Below are positions 8,721 through 16,920 of a DNA stretch of 64,000 nucleotides, piece by piece. How positions within the stretch are numbered: position 1 is the stretch's first letter; the number at the start of each line of letters is the position of its first letter. A program made the translations under genes and the position numbers. Source of the stretch: Arthrobacter sp. ISL-30 (lineage in GTDB: Bacteria > Actinomycetota > Actinomycetes > Actinomycetales > Micrococcaceae); contig NZ_JAGGPK010000054.1 of NCBI RefSeq assembly GCF_018613855.1, positions 25,986 to 89,985 of the forward strand, in the 5' to 3' direction. The notes under the pieces were generated by a model, which made no database searches, had not been told where the DNA came from, and worked only from the letters and a program-made list of their open reading frames with translations.

Positions 8721-10485
8721 CTTTCTTACCTTTCGTGAGCAGGCCGGCGATGCCGACGAAGACTGCGGTGATAACGATCTGGATGGTGGCCAGGGCGGCC
8801 ACCGATCCGGTGTTGCCCTGGACCCAGAGCTCGAGCATGGTGGTGCCAATGACTGCCGTGTCGGCGGAGCCGAGGAAGATCGCCGGGGAATATTCCTTCA
8901 TCATCACCACGAAGGTCAGGACCATGGCCGCCACGAAAGCGGGGGTGAGGAGCTTGACGAGGATCCGGAGGAACATCTTCAACCAGTCCGCTCCGTTGAC
9001 GCGGGCGGCGTTGTCCAGTTCCTCACCGATCTGCATGACAGCGGGTGAGATGGAGCCGAAGGCGCTGGGCAGGGCGCGGAGTCCGAAGCCGATGATGATG
9101 GCCCAGATGGTGCCTTGGAGCAGGGAGCCCATGTTGAACGGGAGGAATGCGAAGGCCCAGAAAAGGCCGATGCCGATGATCAGGCCGGGCATGGCCTGAG
9201 GGGCCAGGGCCAGGTATTCGATGACCTTGCGGTACCGAAAGGTGGAGCGCTTGGAGACGACGACGGCGACGACGGCCAGGACGCTGACCAGGACCGCTCC
9301 GACGCCGGCGACGATGAGGCTGTTGCGGATCGAGCCGACGTAGGCCGGGAATTCGAAGATGCGCTGGTAGTTGCCCATGGTCAGGGAGAGCAGCGGGTTC
9401 TGCAGCGGGGTGAAGATCTTGGTGAAGGACCGCATGACCAGGCCCAGGATCGGGATCAGCGCGCCGATAACGACGTAGATGGTGATGAACGCGACGGCGA
9501 GCCATTTGATCCAGCCGAGGTCCAGCAGGCGGGGCCGGGTGGCCTTGCCGCGGACGGATACGAAGCGCCTAGCGTCCTTGAGCAGCTTGGCCTGGACGGC
9601 GACGAGCAGGACTGTCACCAGCAGGATAATCACCGATGCCGCGCCGAGGATGCCGTAGTCCGGGTCCACGGACTGGAGTCCGTTCTTGTATAGGAACGTG
9701 GCAAAGACGGTGATGTCTACTGGCTGGCCATAGAGCAGTGGAATGGAGAGGGTTTCGATGGACATGCTGAAGACCAGCACGGAGCTGTACACGATGGGTG
9801 GGCGGAGCATTGGGATGATCACGGACCACAGAATCCGGAAAGGTCCGGCGCCGACGGTTTGGGCGGCGCCTTCGAGGGAAGCATCGGAATTGCGCAGGGC
9901 GTTGGCACAGAAGAGGTAGGCGATCGGGGCAAGTGCTACTGCCTCTGTCAGTGCCATGCCCGGCAGGGTGTAGAGGTCCCAGGGGAGGAACCCCAGGACG
10001 CGGCGGACTTCCACGCTGGCGAAGCCGGCCGGGCCGTACATGGTGATCCAGCCAAAGCCCAGGATCAGGGATGAGATGAAGAATGGCCACTGCATGGCTG
10101 CTCCGAAGAACTTCCGGCCAGGGATGTTGGTGCGGATGACCACGATGGCCATGGGCACGGCGATCAGGAGGGTCATGACCGTTGTCATGACGGCGAACAG
10201 GATGGTGTTCAGGGCTACGGATCCAAAGTTGGCCTCGGTGAAGAGCCGGGTGAAGTTTTCTGTGGTGAACAGACCGCCCTCCTCGTAAAGAGGGCGGTCC
10301 AGCACCGACTGGTAGAGCGTGGGGACCACAGGTGCAAGGACCAGGAGCGCCAAGATGATGATGGTTGCCCAGAAAAGCAGCTGGCTGCGGTCGGCGCCGA
10401 GGATCCTGCGGTATTTCGGAGCCGGATATTCCGGCCGAGGCACAGTAGCCTGCGCCGCTGGTCTGGTTTCGGGGATTGTTGTCAT
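8713..10485 (-). CDS. ABC importer permease, two fused permease domains
   Basis: A 590-residue membrane protein with about twelve transmembrane segments. The layout is that of FbpB-type permeases, where two six-helix permease domains are fused. Each half has an EAA-type cytoplasmic loop: EGAAQTVGAGPFRILWSVI near residue 205 and LDNAARVNGADWLKMFLRI near 495. A hydrophilic linker (LLKDARRFVSVRGKATRPR) separates the halves near residue 305. One such polypeptide can form the whole translocation pore, which agrees with there being only one permease gene in the operon. It starts 38 bp after the lipoprotein gene. Confidence 0.92.
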   Translation of the reverse strand: MTTIPETRPAAQATVPRPEYPAPKYRRILGADRSQLLFWATIIILALLVLAPVVPTLYQSVLDRPLYEEGGLFTTENFTRLFTEANFGSVALNTILFAVMTTVMTLLIAVPMAIVVIRTNIPGRKFFGAAMQWPFFISSLILGFGWITMYGPAGFASVEVRRVLGFLPWDLYTLPGMALTEAVALAPIAYLFCANALRNSDASLEGAAQTVGAGPFRILWSVIIPMLRPPIVYSSVLVFSMSIETLSIPLLYGQPVDITVFATFLYKNGLQSVDPDYGILGAASVIILLVTVLLVAVQAKLLKDARRFVSVRGKATRPRLLDLGWIKWLAVAFITIYVVIGALIPILGLVMRSFTKIFTPLQNPLLSLTMGNYQRIFEFPAYVGSIRNSLIVAGVGAVLVSVLAVVAVVVSKRSTFRYRKVIEYLALAPQAMPGLIIGIGLFWAFAFLPFNMGSLLQGTIWAIIIGFGLRALPSAFGSISPAVMQIGEELDNAARVNGADWLKMFLRILVKLLTPAFVAAMVLTFVVMMKEYSPAIFLGSADTAVIGTTMLELWVQGNTGSVAALATIQIVITAVFVGIAGLLTKGKKDA

Positions 10486-10523
10486 GGGGTGGGTTCCGGT
10501 CCTTGCTGGTCAGTCACGGGTAC

Positions 10524-11696
10524 TTATTTTTTGAGGCTGTTCCAGCGCTCGGTGAAGGCTGCGGTTTCGGCGTCGGAGACCTTCTCGTAGGGGACGGAGA
10601 TAATGTTTTCCTCGCCCACTTCCTTGATGATGTCGGCGTACGTGTAGGTGAATTCGACAGGCTTCACCCCGTCGCGGAACGAGGAGAGTCCGCCTTCCTG
10701 GACGGCCTGCTGGCCTTCAGCCGAAAGGGTGAAGTCCATGAAGAGCTTTGCGGTGGCCGGGTGCGGCGCCTTGGCCGCGATACCAAGGCCGCGGGGCAGA
10801 ACCACCGTGCCGTCCTTGGGCAAAACAATCTCGAACAGTCCACCGGAATCCTTCACTACCGGGAAGGCAGGAGCGGCGCTGACCAAGGCGCCGGCGACGT
10901 ATTCGCCAGCCAGGATCTTGTCAGTGGCCGAAGAGCTCTCCGGTCGTGAAAGGGGAAGGATAGTGGCCAGGGAGTCCCATGTCTCCGGCTTGTTCTTTGT
11001 CAGGGCGTGAAAGATCGTGAAGCCAAAAGCGCCCTTGATGTCGCGGATGCCGATCTTGTCCTGGAACTGGGCCGGGTTTGCCTTGGCCTGTTCCGCGAGT
11101 GAGTCAAGACCGGTGGGCGCCTCGGTCATCAGGGCCGTGTTGTAGGCGACCGTCATCGCGTCTGCGGACATGGCGGTGACGCCGGGCAGCAGGTTCGCGA
11201 ATTCCGGGACCTCTGCCAGCTCAGGGGATGTGTACTGGGTCAGGACGTCTCCGCGTCCAGCGAAGTCTGCCCAGGCGCCGGCGGCGTTGGTGACCAGGAT
11301 GTCTGCCGGTGAGTTTCCGGTCGCGTTTTCGCTCAACACACGCTGGAAGACCTCGTCAGAGCCAAGGTTGTTGGCCGAAATGTCCTTGATGAACGGGTAC
11401 TTCTTTTTGAAGTCGCGGAACACGGGCGCCCAGTTTTCCTGGTCGGTGTTCGAGTAGACGGTCAGCTGGCCGCCTTCCTTCTCTGCCGCAGCCACGAGTT
11501 CCTTGTAGTCCGCCGGGTAGTACTCGGGGTACTGGCCGGCTGCAATCGAATTTTCCGGAGCGGGGGTGCCTGCAGGCGCGGAACCTCCGCAGGCACCGAG
11601 GGTTAGGGCGAGGGCTGAGGCGACGCCGACGGCGGCGTACCTGGCGAACATCCGGGATTTGGGCTGGGAGCTGGAGCGGGGTGTAGACACCGTCAT
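10524..11696 (-). CDS. ABC importer solute-binding lipoprotein (Fe3+-type fold class)
   Basis: A 390-residue substrate-binding lipoprotein. The start MTVSTPRSSS is preceded by AAGGAG six bases upstream. A long signal peptide ends in the lipobox LTLGACGGS (Cys about 36), followed by a mature domain starting near QYPEYYPADYKELVAAAEKEGG. The fold class is the same as FbpA/AfuA iron-binding proteins. However, I do not see the adjacent tyrosine pair near the hinge that binds Fe3+ in true ferric-binding proteins: the region VAGALVSAAPAFPVV has none. An organic acid substrate is therefore more likely. The gene is read divergently from the GntR regulator. Confidence 0.88.
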   Translation of the reverse strand: MTVSTPRSSSQPKSRMFARYAAVGVASALALTLGACGGSAPAGTPAPENSIAAGQYPEYYPADYKELVAAAEKEGGQLTVYSNTDQENWAPVFRDFKKKYPFIKDISANNLGSDEVFQRVLSENATGNSPADILVTNAAGAWADFAGRGDVLTQYTSPELAEVPEFANLLPGVTAMSADAMTVAYNTALMTEAPTGLDSLAEQAKANPAQFQDKIGIRDIKGAFGFTIFHALTKNKPETWDSLATILPLSRPESSSATDKILAGEYVAGALVSAAPAFPVVKDSGGLFEIVLPKDGTVVLPRGLGIAAKAPHPATAKLFMDFTLSAEGQQAVQEGGLSSFRDGVKPVEFTYTYADIIKEVGEENIISVPYEKVSDAETAAFTERWNSLKK

Positions 11697-11946
11697 GGTT
11701 GTCTCTCCTTTGAGCAATGCAACGGAATGGTGCGGCATAACCACTGCTGTGATCCGCCTCACCTACTATAGCTTATAACCTATAGGCTGTTGTCAAGCGC
11801 GGCGTAGAAGGAGGAGCTGTCCAGGGGCGTTGCAACTCGGCACCTTACGGACGGTGACAGAATTAGGCAGAAGTTATAGGCCGTAACGTGGACGGTGGTT
11901 TCGGCACGATAACCGGGGATGACCCCACAGCACGAAGGAGCAACAG
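11697..11946. promoter_or_regulatory. divergent control region between importer and gntR
   Basis: The 250-bp gap holds two related dyad-like elements. One at about 11766-11787 contains CTATAGCTTATAACCTATAG with the palindrome CCTATAGG. The other at about 11873-11887 is GTTATAGGCCGTAAC. Both share TATAGG and sit close to the likely promoters of the importer (minus) and the regulator (plus). FCD-type GntR proteins usually bind short AT-rich dyads and repress their own and the adjacent operon, so these are the best operator candidates. Confidence 0.55.
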
Positions 11947-12615
11947 GTGGCACAGGCTTCCCCCATACTCACCAAGAACGCTTATGCGTACGAGGAATTG
12001 CGCCGGCGCATCCTGACCGGGGACATCGAGCAGGGCTCAGTGCTGAGCCAGGCGAGGCTGGCACAGGAAATTGGCGTCAGCACCACACCGCTGCGCGAGG
12101 CACTGCGACGCCTTGCAGCCGAGGGCATGGTGGAACTCAAGTCCCACAGTGACGCTCGGGTAGCTTCCCTCACCCCGGAAGAAGCCAAGAATCTCTACGT
12201 CATCCGCGAAAACCTGGACCCATTGGCAGCGGGCCTCGCAGCGGAAAGCCGAACATCGGCAGACGTCGCTGACATCGAGCAGGCGCTCAAGCAATTGACA
12301 CCCTTGCACGACGCCGCCGACCTCGCGGCAATGACAGCCCACCGCGAATTTCACCGCGCCATCTACACGGCCTCCCACAACCCCCTCCTCATCGGCATCC
12401 TCGAAGGCCTCTGGGACAAGGCTGACCGCTACAGGCAGATAGGACTGCAGGGCCAAAAGGACTCAGAAAAAGACCGCCTCCGCGTCCAGGAAGAACACAC
12501 CCAGATTGCCGACGCAGTCATAAGCGGTGACCCGATTCGAGCCCGGGAAATCATGCACCGGCACGTCGTGGGCAGCCTCGGACGCCGTGCAATTGCGGTG
12601 CTAACCAAAGACTAA
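11947..12615 (+). CDS. GntR-family transcriptional regulator, FCD (FadR) subfamily
   Basis: A 222-residue repressor or activator. The GTG start is supported by AAGGAG six bases upstream. The N-terminal winged helix spans about residues 10-75 (YAYEELRRRILTGDIEQGSVL, then ARLAQEIGVSTTPLREALRRL, the classic GntR recognition region). The C-terminal all-helical FCD domain spans about 85-215 and has the expected metal-ligand positions in HREFHRAIYTASHNPLL and IMHRHV. FCD regulators usually sense a carboxylic acid, often with a bound metal. The divergent position beside the ABC importer suggests it responds to the imported acid or a product of the aconitase/isocitrate dehydrogenase steps. Confidence 0.92.
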   Translation: MAQASPILTKNAYAYEELRRRILTGDIEQGSVLSQARLAQEIGVSTTPLREALRRLAAEGMVELKSHSDARVASLTPEEAKNLYVIRENLDPLAAGLAAESRTSADVADIEQALKQLTPLHDAADLAAMTAHREFHRAIYTASHNPLLIGILEGLWDKADRYRQIGLQGQKDSEKDRLRVQEEHTQIADAVISGDPIRAREIMHRHVVGSLGRRAIAVLTKD

Positions 12616-12742
12616 GGCGCAGCGACGGGACTGGTAGTTCATTTAGACCACACCCAAAGCTGACACACGGCTCCTTGCCTGGTCCTTGAATAACCGGAAT
12701 TGATCTATCTAAACGGAAAGTCCCGTTCGTCCGCCCACAGCC

Positions 12743-12838
12743 GGGGACAATTCTCAGAGGTTATCCACCCGCTGCTGCTGCCAGGTAGCACCCCCTAGGC
12801 TCCCCGATTCTCAGCCGTGGATAACCCGAATTGGCCCC
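12743..12838. repeat. structured dispersed repeat, copy B
   Basis: Same architecture as the copy at 1808-1903. Arms GGGGACAATTC + bulge + GGTTATCCAC (12743-12768) pair with GTGGATAACC (12817-12826) and GAATTGGCCCC. The spacer between the DnaA-box-like arms is 48 bases, exactly as in copy A. The inner stem is weaker (GGTAGC / GGCTCCCC). It lies 128 bp beyond the gntR stop. Confidence 0.85.
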
Positions 12839-13504
12839 AGTCGAAGACGGATCAGAGTCGCCGGAGCGAGCTTCTTGGAGCGCAGTCAGGTTGGCGAAAT
12901 GTCCATTATCGGCTTTTGAACCACGGGGGTAGAAGTGGCTGCGCAAATTCCCGGGTATTGTTGATTGCCACCATAGGTGGCGAATTGCCAGACGATCTGG
13001 CGAATTCAGCAAGCTTTTGGCAGGCCGCCTGGCACGTCGGACCTGGCGCCACTTGGCCGCGGGGCGCAGAACACTCCCAACCGCCGCTGGAATCGAACTT
13101 TTGCCACTTCCCGTGACAAACGCGAGCCGCTCGCGGTCTGCTCAGACAGGCGCGTTCTCGCGGTCAGCGCTGCTCGTCGGCTCGCAAATGGGGTTGTCAG
13201 TCTCACCAACTAGGCTGGCAAGCCACAGGCATGAAGGAATTGTGCGTTTCCACAGGTCAGACCAGCTTCGTGCCGACGTCTACATCTACTCAGGCCCTTG
13301 CGGTTGGGCTCCTATTTGGCCACTCCAACTTCTGGGGAGCAGTTCAGTTCGGTACGGAGCCTTTCCTGTTTCCCGTGCTGGCGTTCTCAGTCCCTGCCCT
13401 GCAGGACGCCTCGCAGGTTGTGATTTGCCACTTACGTACGCGGGGATCCCAAACACGTCAAACCTGCGTTCGCTCTTCTGGAGTTCATTTTTCGATTCAT
13501 TTTC

Positions 13505-13536
13505 AGTATGGATCTATGCTACTTACGACTTGGATC
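13505..13536. promoter_or_regulatory. operator-like dyad upstream of orphan solute-binding gene
   Basis: The element AGTATGGATCTATGCT, followed by ACTTACGACTTGG, closely matches GGCATGGATCGATGCC, followed by ATTTACGTGTTGG, at 25872-25903 in the other solute-binding gene's control region. Both are near-palindromes centred on GATC. The shared sequence upstream of two paralogous genes suggests a common regulator, possibly the LysR protein at 15871-16803. Confidence 0.45.
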
Positions 13537-13766
13537 TGTATAGACCTGCATTCTAAGGTGAAGTTGTGAAGTGCCACACTTCCTGAAGCGGGGCCCCTCG
13601 TGCGAGTCGTTCAGGAACAACCGGATCCACTGCCGGGCGGTCCCGTGCATGAAATGGATCTGAGGGAGGTCGCAACGCACACTGACTTTTGCAGTACTCC
13701 AGCTTGGTAGCAGACGCTGAGCACAAATGGGGGAATGGTCTGCGCAACCAAACTTTGGAGGAACCA

Positions 13767-15344
13767 ATGATGTCTTCTTCTTCTCGGCGTAGATCTTTGA
13801 TCAGAAAGAGAACCGCTTTGCCTGCGGCAGCAGTGGGCGGAGTACTTTTGCTCAGTGCCTGCACGGTAGCCGGATCGGGGGAAGCGGCTAACGGCAGCGC
13901 GGGGACAGAAGGCGCTTTGCATATCGTCCTGGCCGAGGAACCACCCACCTTGGAAGCCTGTGACGCTAACCTCACCGCAGTCGGCGTAGTAGTACGTTCG
14001 AACATCACTGAGCCTTTGGTAGAACGCAATCCGACCACGGGTGATCTGGAGCCTCTGCTGGCCACGGGTTGGGAGGCAACAGGAGAGAAGGAATGGACTT
14101 TCACTCTGCGCCCTGACGTAACCTTCCACGACGGGGCCTCCTTCGATGCGGAGGCAGCCGCCTTTTCGATTGATCGCGCCGTGAATTCCGATCTGGCGTG
14201 CAATGTGGAAGGGTACGTGTTCGGCGATGATGACCTTGGCCTCGAAGTTGTTGACGAGACAACGCTGAAGGTGACTACTGCTCAGCCGGATCCGATTCTG
14301 CCGTTACGGCTTTCCTTCCTGGAGATGGTTTCTCCTTCAACCGACGCTGCAGACAAGGTCCGTGAACCAGCTGGCACCGGGCCCTACCGCATCGATAAGT
14401 GGGACGTTGGCAGTAAGCTCACGCTCCAAAGCTACGAGGGATACTGGGGCGAACGCCCCGCCTACCAAAAGGCCGAGTACCAGTGGCGGTCCGTGGGTAC
14501 CGTTCGCGCTGCTATGGTAACCAGCGGAGAGGCCGACCTGGCCATGGGCTTAGGTCCGGAGGATGGCGCAGGCGAACTCGGCGTGGCGTATCCGAATAAC
14601 GAGACCGTGGCACTGCGCTTCAGCGGCGACATTGCCCCGCTGAACGACATCCGGGTGCGTCGAGCAATTAATTACGCAATCGACAAGGAAGGAATAGTCG
14701 CCGGTCTGTACCAAAATTCGGACGTTGCCGCCGCTCAACTTGTCCCGGAAGGAATTGTAGGTCACAACCCGGAGTTGAAGCCCTGGGAGTTCGACCTGGA
14801 CAAGGCGAAGGAACTCGTGGCTGAGGCGAAAGCCGATGGGGTGCCGGTCGACGAGAAAATTACCATTATCGTCAAAGGCGGCCAGTTCCCGAAGATCGAC
14901 GAACTGGCCCAGGTCCTTCAGGAGCAGATCAGCCAGGCCGGATTGAATCCGGTCCTCAAAATGGTGGATGACAAACAAAAGGTTCAGTACCAGACCCAGC
15001 CGTTCGTAAAAAACGAAGGCGCCATTGCGGTGCTGGTCCAGCACGGGAATCAGGCCGGCGATGCCGCTTTCACCGTGGGTCAGTACATGGGCAGTAAAGG
15101 TGCACAGAGCACCTTCGGCACACAGAAGCTGGATGCCTTGATCGAGCGGGCATCACAGGAGTCCGGCGAAGAACGGCAGCGAGCCTACGAAGACGTCTTC
15201 AAGTACCAAAATGAGGAAGTCGTTCAGTTTGCGCACATTTCGCACCGATCAGGGGTCCTAGGCAAGTCTTCAAAAGTGGACTACGAACCGAACTCAGCAT
15301 CCGGTGACGAACTGCGCCTCGCGGAAATCAAACCTGCCGGCTGA
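13767..15344 (+). CDS. solute-binding lipoprotein, family 5 (peptide/nickel type), orphan
   Basis: A 525-residue extracellular binding protein. The start MMSSSSRRRSL follows GGAGG with a five-base gap. The signal peptide ends at lipobox LLLSACTV (Cys about 34). The mature part has family-5 hallmarks: EEPPTLEACDANL, NITEPLVERNP, LEPLLATGWE, the central GTGPYRIDKWDVG, and RRAINYAIDKEGIV. It is strikingly similar to the binding protein at 24070-25632; for example VVVRSNITEPLVERNP and LACNVEGYVFGDDDL recur there nearly unchanged. No permease or ATPase adjoins it, so it probably feeds the importer at 19948-24041. Such pairs suggest two related substrates entering through one channel. Confidence 0.9.
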   Translation: MMSSSSRRRSLIRKRTALPAAAVGGVLLLSACTVAGSGEAANGSAGTEGALHIVLAEEPPTLEACDANLTAVGVVVRSNITEPLVERNPTTGDLEPLLATGWEATGEKEWTFTLRPDVTFHDGASFDAEAAAFSIDRAVNSDLACNVEGYVFGDDDLGLEVVDETTLKVTTAQPDPILPLRLSFLEMVSPSTDAADKVREPAGTGPYRIDKWDVGSKLTLQSYEGYWGERPAYQKAEYQWRSVGTVRAAMVTSGEADLAMGLGPEDGAGELGVAYPNNETVALRFSGDIAPLNDIRVRRAINYAIDKEGIVAGLYQNSDVAAAQLVPEGIVGHNPELKPWEFDLDKAKELVAEAKADGVPVDEKITIIVKGGQFPKIDELAQVLQEQISQAGLNPVLKMVDDKQKVQYQTQPFVKNEGAIAVLVQHGNQAGDAAFTVGQYMGSKGAQSTFGTQKLDALIERASQESGEERQRAYEDVFKYQNEEVVQFAHISHRSGVLGKSSKVDYEPNSASGDELRLAEIKPAG

Positions 15345-15870
15345 GCCGGAATCACGACGATCTGACGGTGTGATTGCTACTGACGTCGTTGGCTGAGGCA
15401 TTTCGTTGTGGCTGGCTTGGGGTAAAAGTCCGTGGCCGTGGCCCAGCCCGTGGCATCTTGCGTCGGTCGGTGCGATAAGCCCATCAAGGGTATGCAGTTC
15501 CCGTTCATGCTTACTCTCCTGCGGTGCGGCTCAGGTTTACGTGAGCCGCACCGGCTCGGGTGCCGGCAGGGGGTCCGGCCCCGTGAGGGGCATGTATCGC
15601 CGGACTGCCGGCGTTCGGTCAGAGGTTCAATGTTCAGCCCCCGGGAGACTCCTCTGGAGCACAAGCCAGATTCACCGGGGGTTCTGGCCGCTCGGGCGCC
15701 GACACCATCGAAAAGGGTGGCGTCTGCTACAAGAGATAAGTTCAAGTTCCTCAGCGGGGCCGTGCAGGAAGGCCGACGCTACAAGCCTCGCCTCCGGTGC
15801 AGATAAACGGCGGAACAAGGCAGCATTCGTCCCAGAGGTGCTTGGTCTTGGTCAGGGTTGGGGCCCGTGT
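15345..15870. other. non-coding gap with a strong hairpin
   Basis: This 525-bp gap lies between two convergent genes, the lipoprotein (plus) and the LysR regulator (minus). No gene is supported. A perfect 11-bp stem (GGTGCGGCTCA 15523-15533, TGAGCCGCACC 15542-15552) with an eight-base loop is the main feature and may act as a terminator in either direction. The segment after it (15555-15620) is rich in GCCGG inverted motifs. Confidence 0.55.
15523..15552. terminator. perfect 11-bp hairpin between convergent genes
   Basis: GGTGCGGCTCA pairs exactly with TGAGCCGCACC around the loop GGTTTACG. It lies between convergently read genes, which suits a bidirectional terminator, although no U-tract follows on either side. 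Confidence 0.5.
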
Positions 15871-16803
15871 TCAACCAGGCATGCTTTCCTGCCACACAGG
15901 CTCGATCAGCTGAAGGAGTTTCAGTACTGCAGGATTGGAAGTCTCCTCGTTCCACGCCAGATCCAGCTCCACGCGGTTCAATTCCCGCATGCCATGCCGC
16001 CCGTCAATTTCGTAGAATTCCACTCCTGGAGGCGCGAAAGCCATCGCGGAGGCAGGCACCAAGGCCACGCCGAGGCCCGCCTGGACAAACGCGAGAAGAG
16101 CCGGGACCTGGCTGGCATATTGGGTGATATTGGCGTGGGCTCCGGCGCTGGCGAACAGCCGCAGTACGAGGTCGTGGAAGTAGCGCGCTTCCTGGGTGGA
16201 ATACATCAGCAAGGGCCTCCTGTCCAAGGATCCCAGCGGCAGCGGTTGGCCCGCAGGTACTCCTGTAGTGCCAAGCAGTGAGCTTCCCTCGGGCAGCGCC
16301 ACCACCATCCGGTCCTTCATAAGTGGTCTGGATACCACGCCCGGCCGGCCCACGATGGGACGCAGCAGGCCAATGTCTACCGTCCCTTTGAGAAGCCCGT
16401 CCATTTGATCAGTTGAGACGAGTTCACGAAGGACAAAGGAGACTCCCGGCATCCCCTCCGCTGCCCGCCGCAACATCACAGGCAAGGCACTTTGCCCGGC
16501 AATAGCTGTATAACCGACAGTGATCACACCAGCCTGTCCGGAGGAAACCCGGCGCACATCAAGATCAGTCTTGATGCACATATCCAGGATTTGCCGGGCC
16601 CGCGGCAGCAACGTCGCCCCGGCGGCAGTAAGTTCCACCTTGCGGCTGGTCCGACTGAACAGTGAAGTATTCAGCTTCTTCTCAAGCATCTGTATCTGTC
16701 GGCTCAAAGGAGGCTGCGTCATGTTGAGGCGTTCCGCTGCGGCACCAAAGTGCAGTTCCTCGGCGACGGCCACAAATGCTTCTAGCTGCGGCAACGAAAA
16801 CAT
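15871..16803 (-). CDS. LysR-family transcriptional regulator
   Basis: A 310-residue regulator starting MFSLPQLEAFVAVAEELHFG. The N-terminal winged helix-turn-helix (residues 1-60: GAAAERLNMTQPPLSRQIQMLE) and the C-terminal effector-binding domain (from about 90: VITVGYTAIAGQSALPVMLRR) are intact and of normal length. The gene is divergent from the sugar-acid dehydratase at 16921, with 117 bp between them, the usual arrangement for a LysR protein and its target. It is the only dedicated regulator visible in the sugar-acid island, so it may also control the two binding-protein promoters. Its inducer is probably a sugar acid or dehydration product (inference). Confidence 0.93.
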   Translation of the reverse strand: MFSLPQLEAFVAVAEELHFGAAAERLNMTQPPLSRQIQMLEKKLNTSLFSRTSRKVELTAAGATLLPRARQILDMCIKTDLDVRRVSSGQAGVITVGYTAIAGQSALPVMLRRAAEGMPGVSFVLRELVSTDQMDGLLKGTVDIGLLRPIVGRPGVVSRPLMKDRMVVALPEGSSLLGTTGVPAGQPLPLGSLDRRPLLMYSTQEARYFHDLVLRLFASAGAHANITQYASQVPALLAFVQAGLGVALVPASAMAFAPPGVEFYEIDGRHGMRELNRVELDLAWNEETSNPAVLKLLQLIEPVWQESMPG

Positions 16804-16920
16804 CCATACCCTTACTGAATGGTTGAGTGCCCAAATTAGCTTGGACTTGAATAAATAGTTTCCCATAGGGTCGGTGATCGGGAGCACACTTAGCATCCCC
16901 GACCGTGAGGAGTACCTGCA
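16804..16920. promoter_or_regulatory. divergent lysR / dehydratase promoter region
   Basis: This is the 117-bp gap between the LysR gene and the dehydratase gene. An AT-rich block (AATAAATAGTTTCCCATAGG, about 16850-16869) sits centrally and is the natural place for a LysR T-N11-A type site. GAGGAG at about 16907 is the ribosome-binding site of the dehydratase. No exact operator can be assigned from one sequence. Confidence 0.4.

Larger units (their letters stand above)
12616..13766. other. 1.15-kb non-coding region with repeat copy B and small dyads
   Basis: No credible gene is seen. Contents are repeat copy B (12743-12838) with an upstream extension to about 12650 that resembles the one before copy A, two adjoining inverted repeats at 12965-12984 (TTGCCACC / GGTGGCGAA) and 12982-13007 (GAATTGCCAGA / TCTGGCGAATTC), and an operator-like dyad at 13505-13536 shared with the other solute-binding gene. 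The ribosome-binding site of the downstream lipoprotein is at 13757-13761. Confidence 0.6.

Noticed and set aside
10524..11696. Annotating the importer lipoprotein as an iron-binding protein
   Set aside because: The fold class alone supports that name, but the ferric tyrosine pair is not seen and the neighbourhood is organic-acid metabolism.
12982..13007. dif/XerCD-type recombination site
   Set aside because: The dyad GAATTGCCAGA/TCTGGCGAATTC lacks the 11-6-11 layout and the conserved TTATGTTAA-like half-site.
15377..15745. A gene on the minus strand between the lipoprotein and LysR genes
   Set aside because: No ribosome-binding site, Arg/Pro-rich non-natural composition, and a strong hairpin interrupts it.
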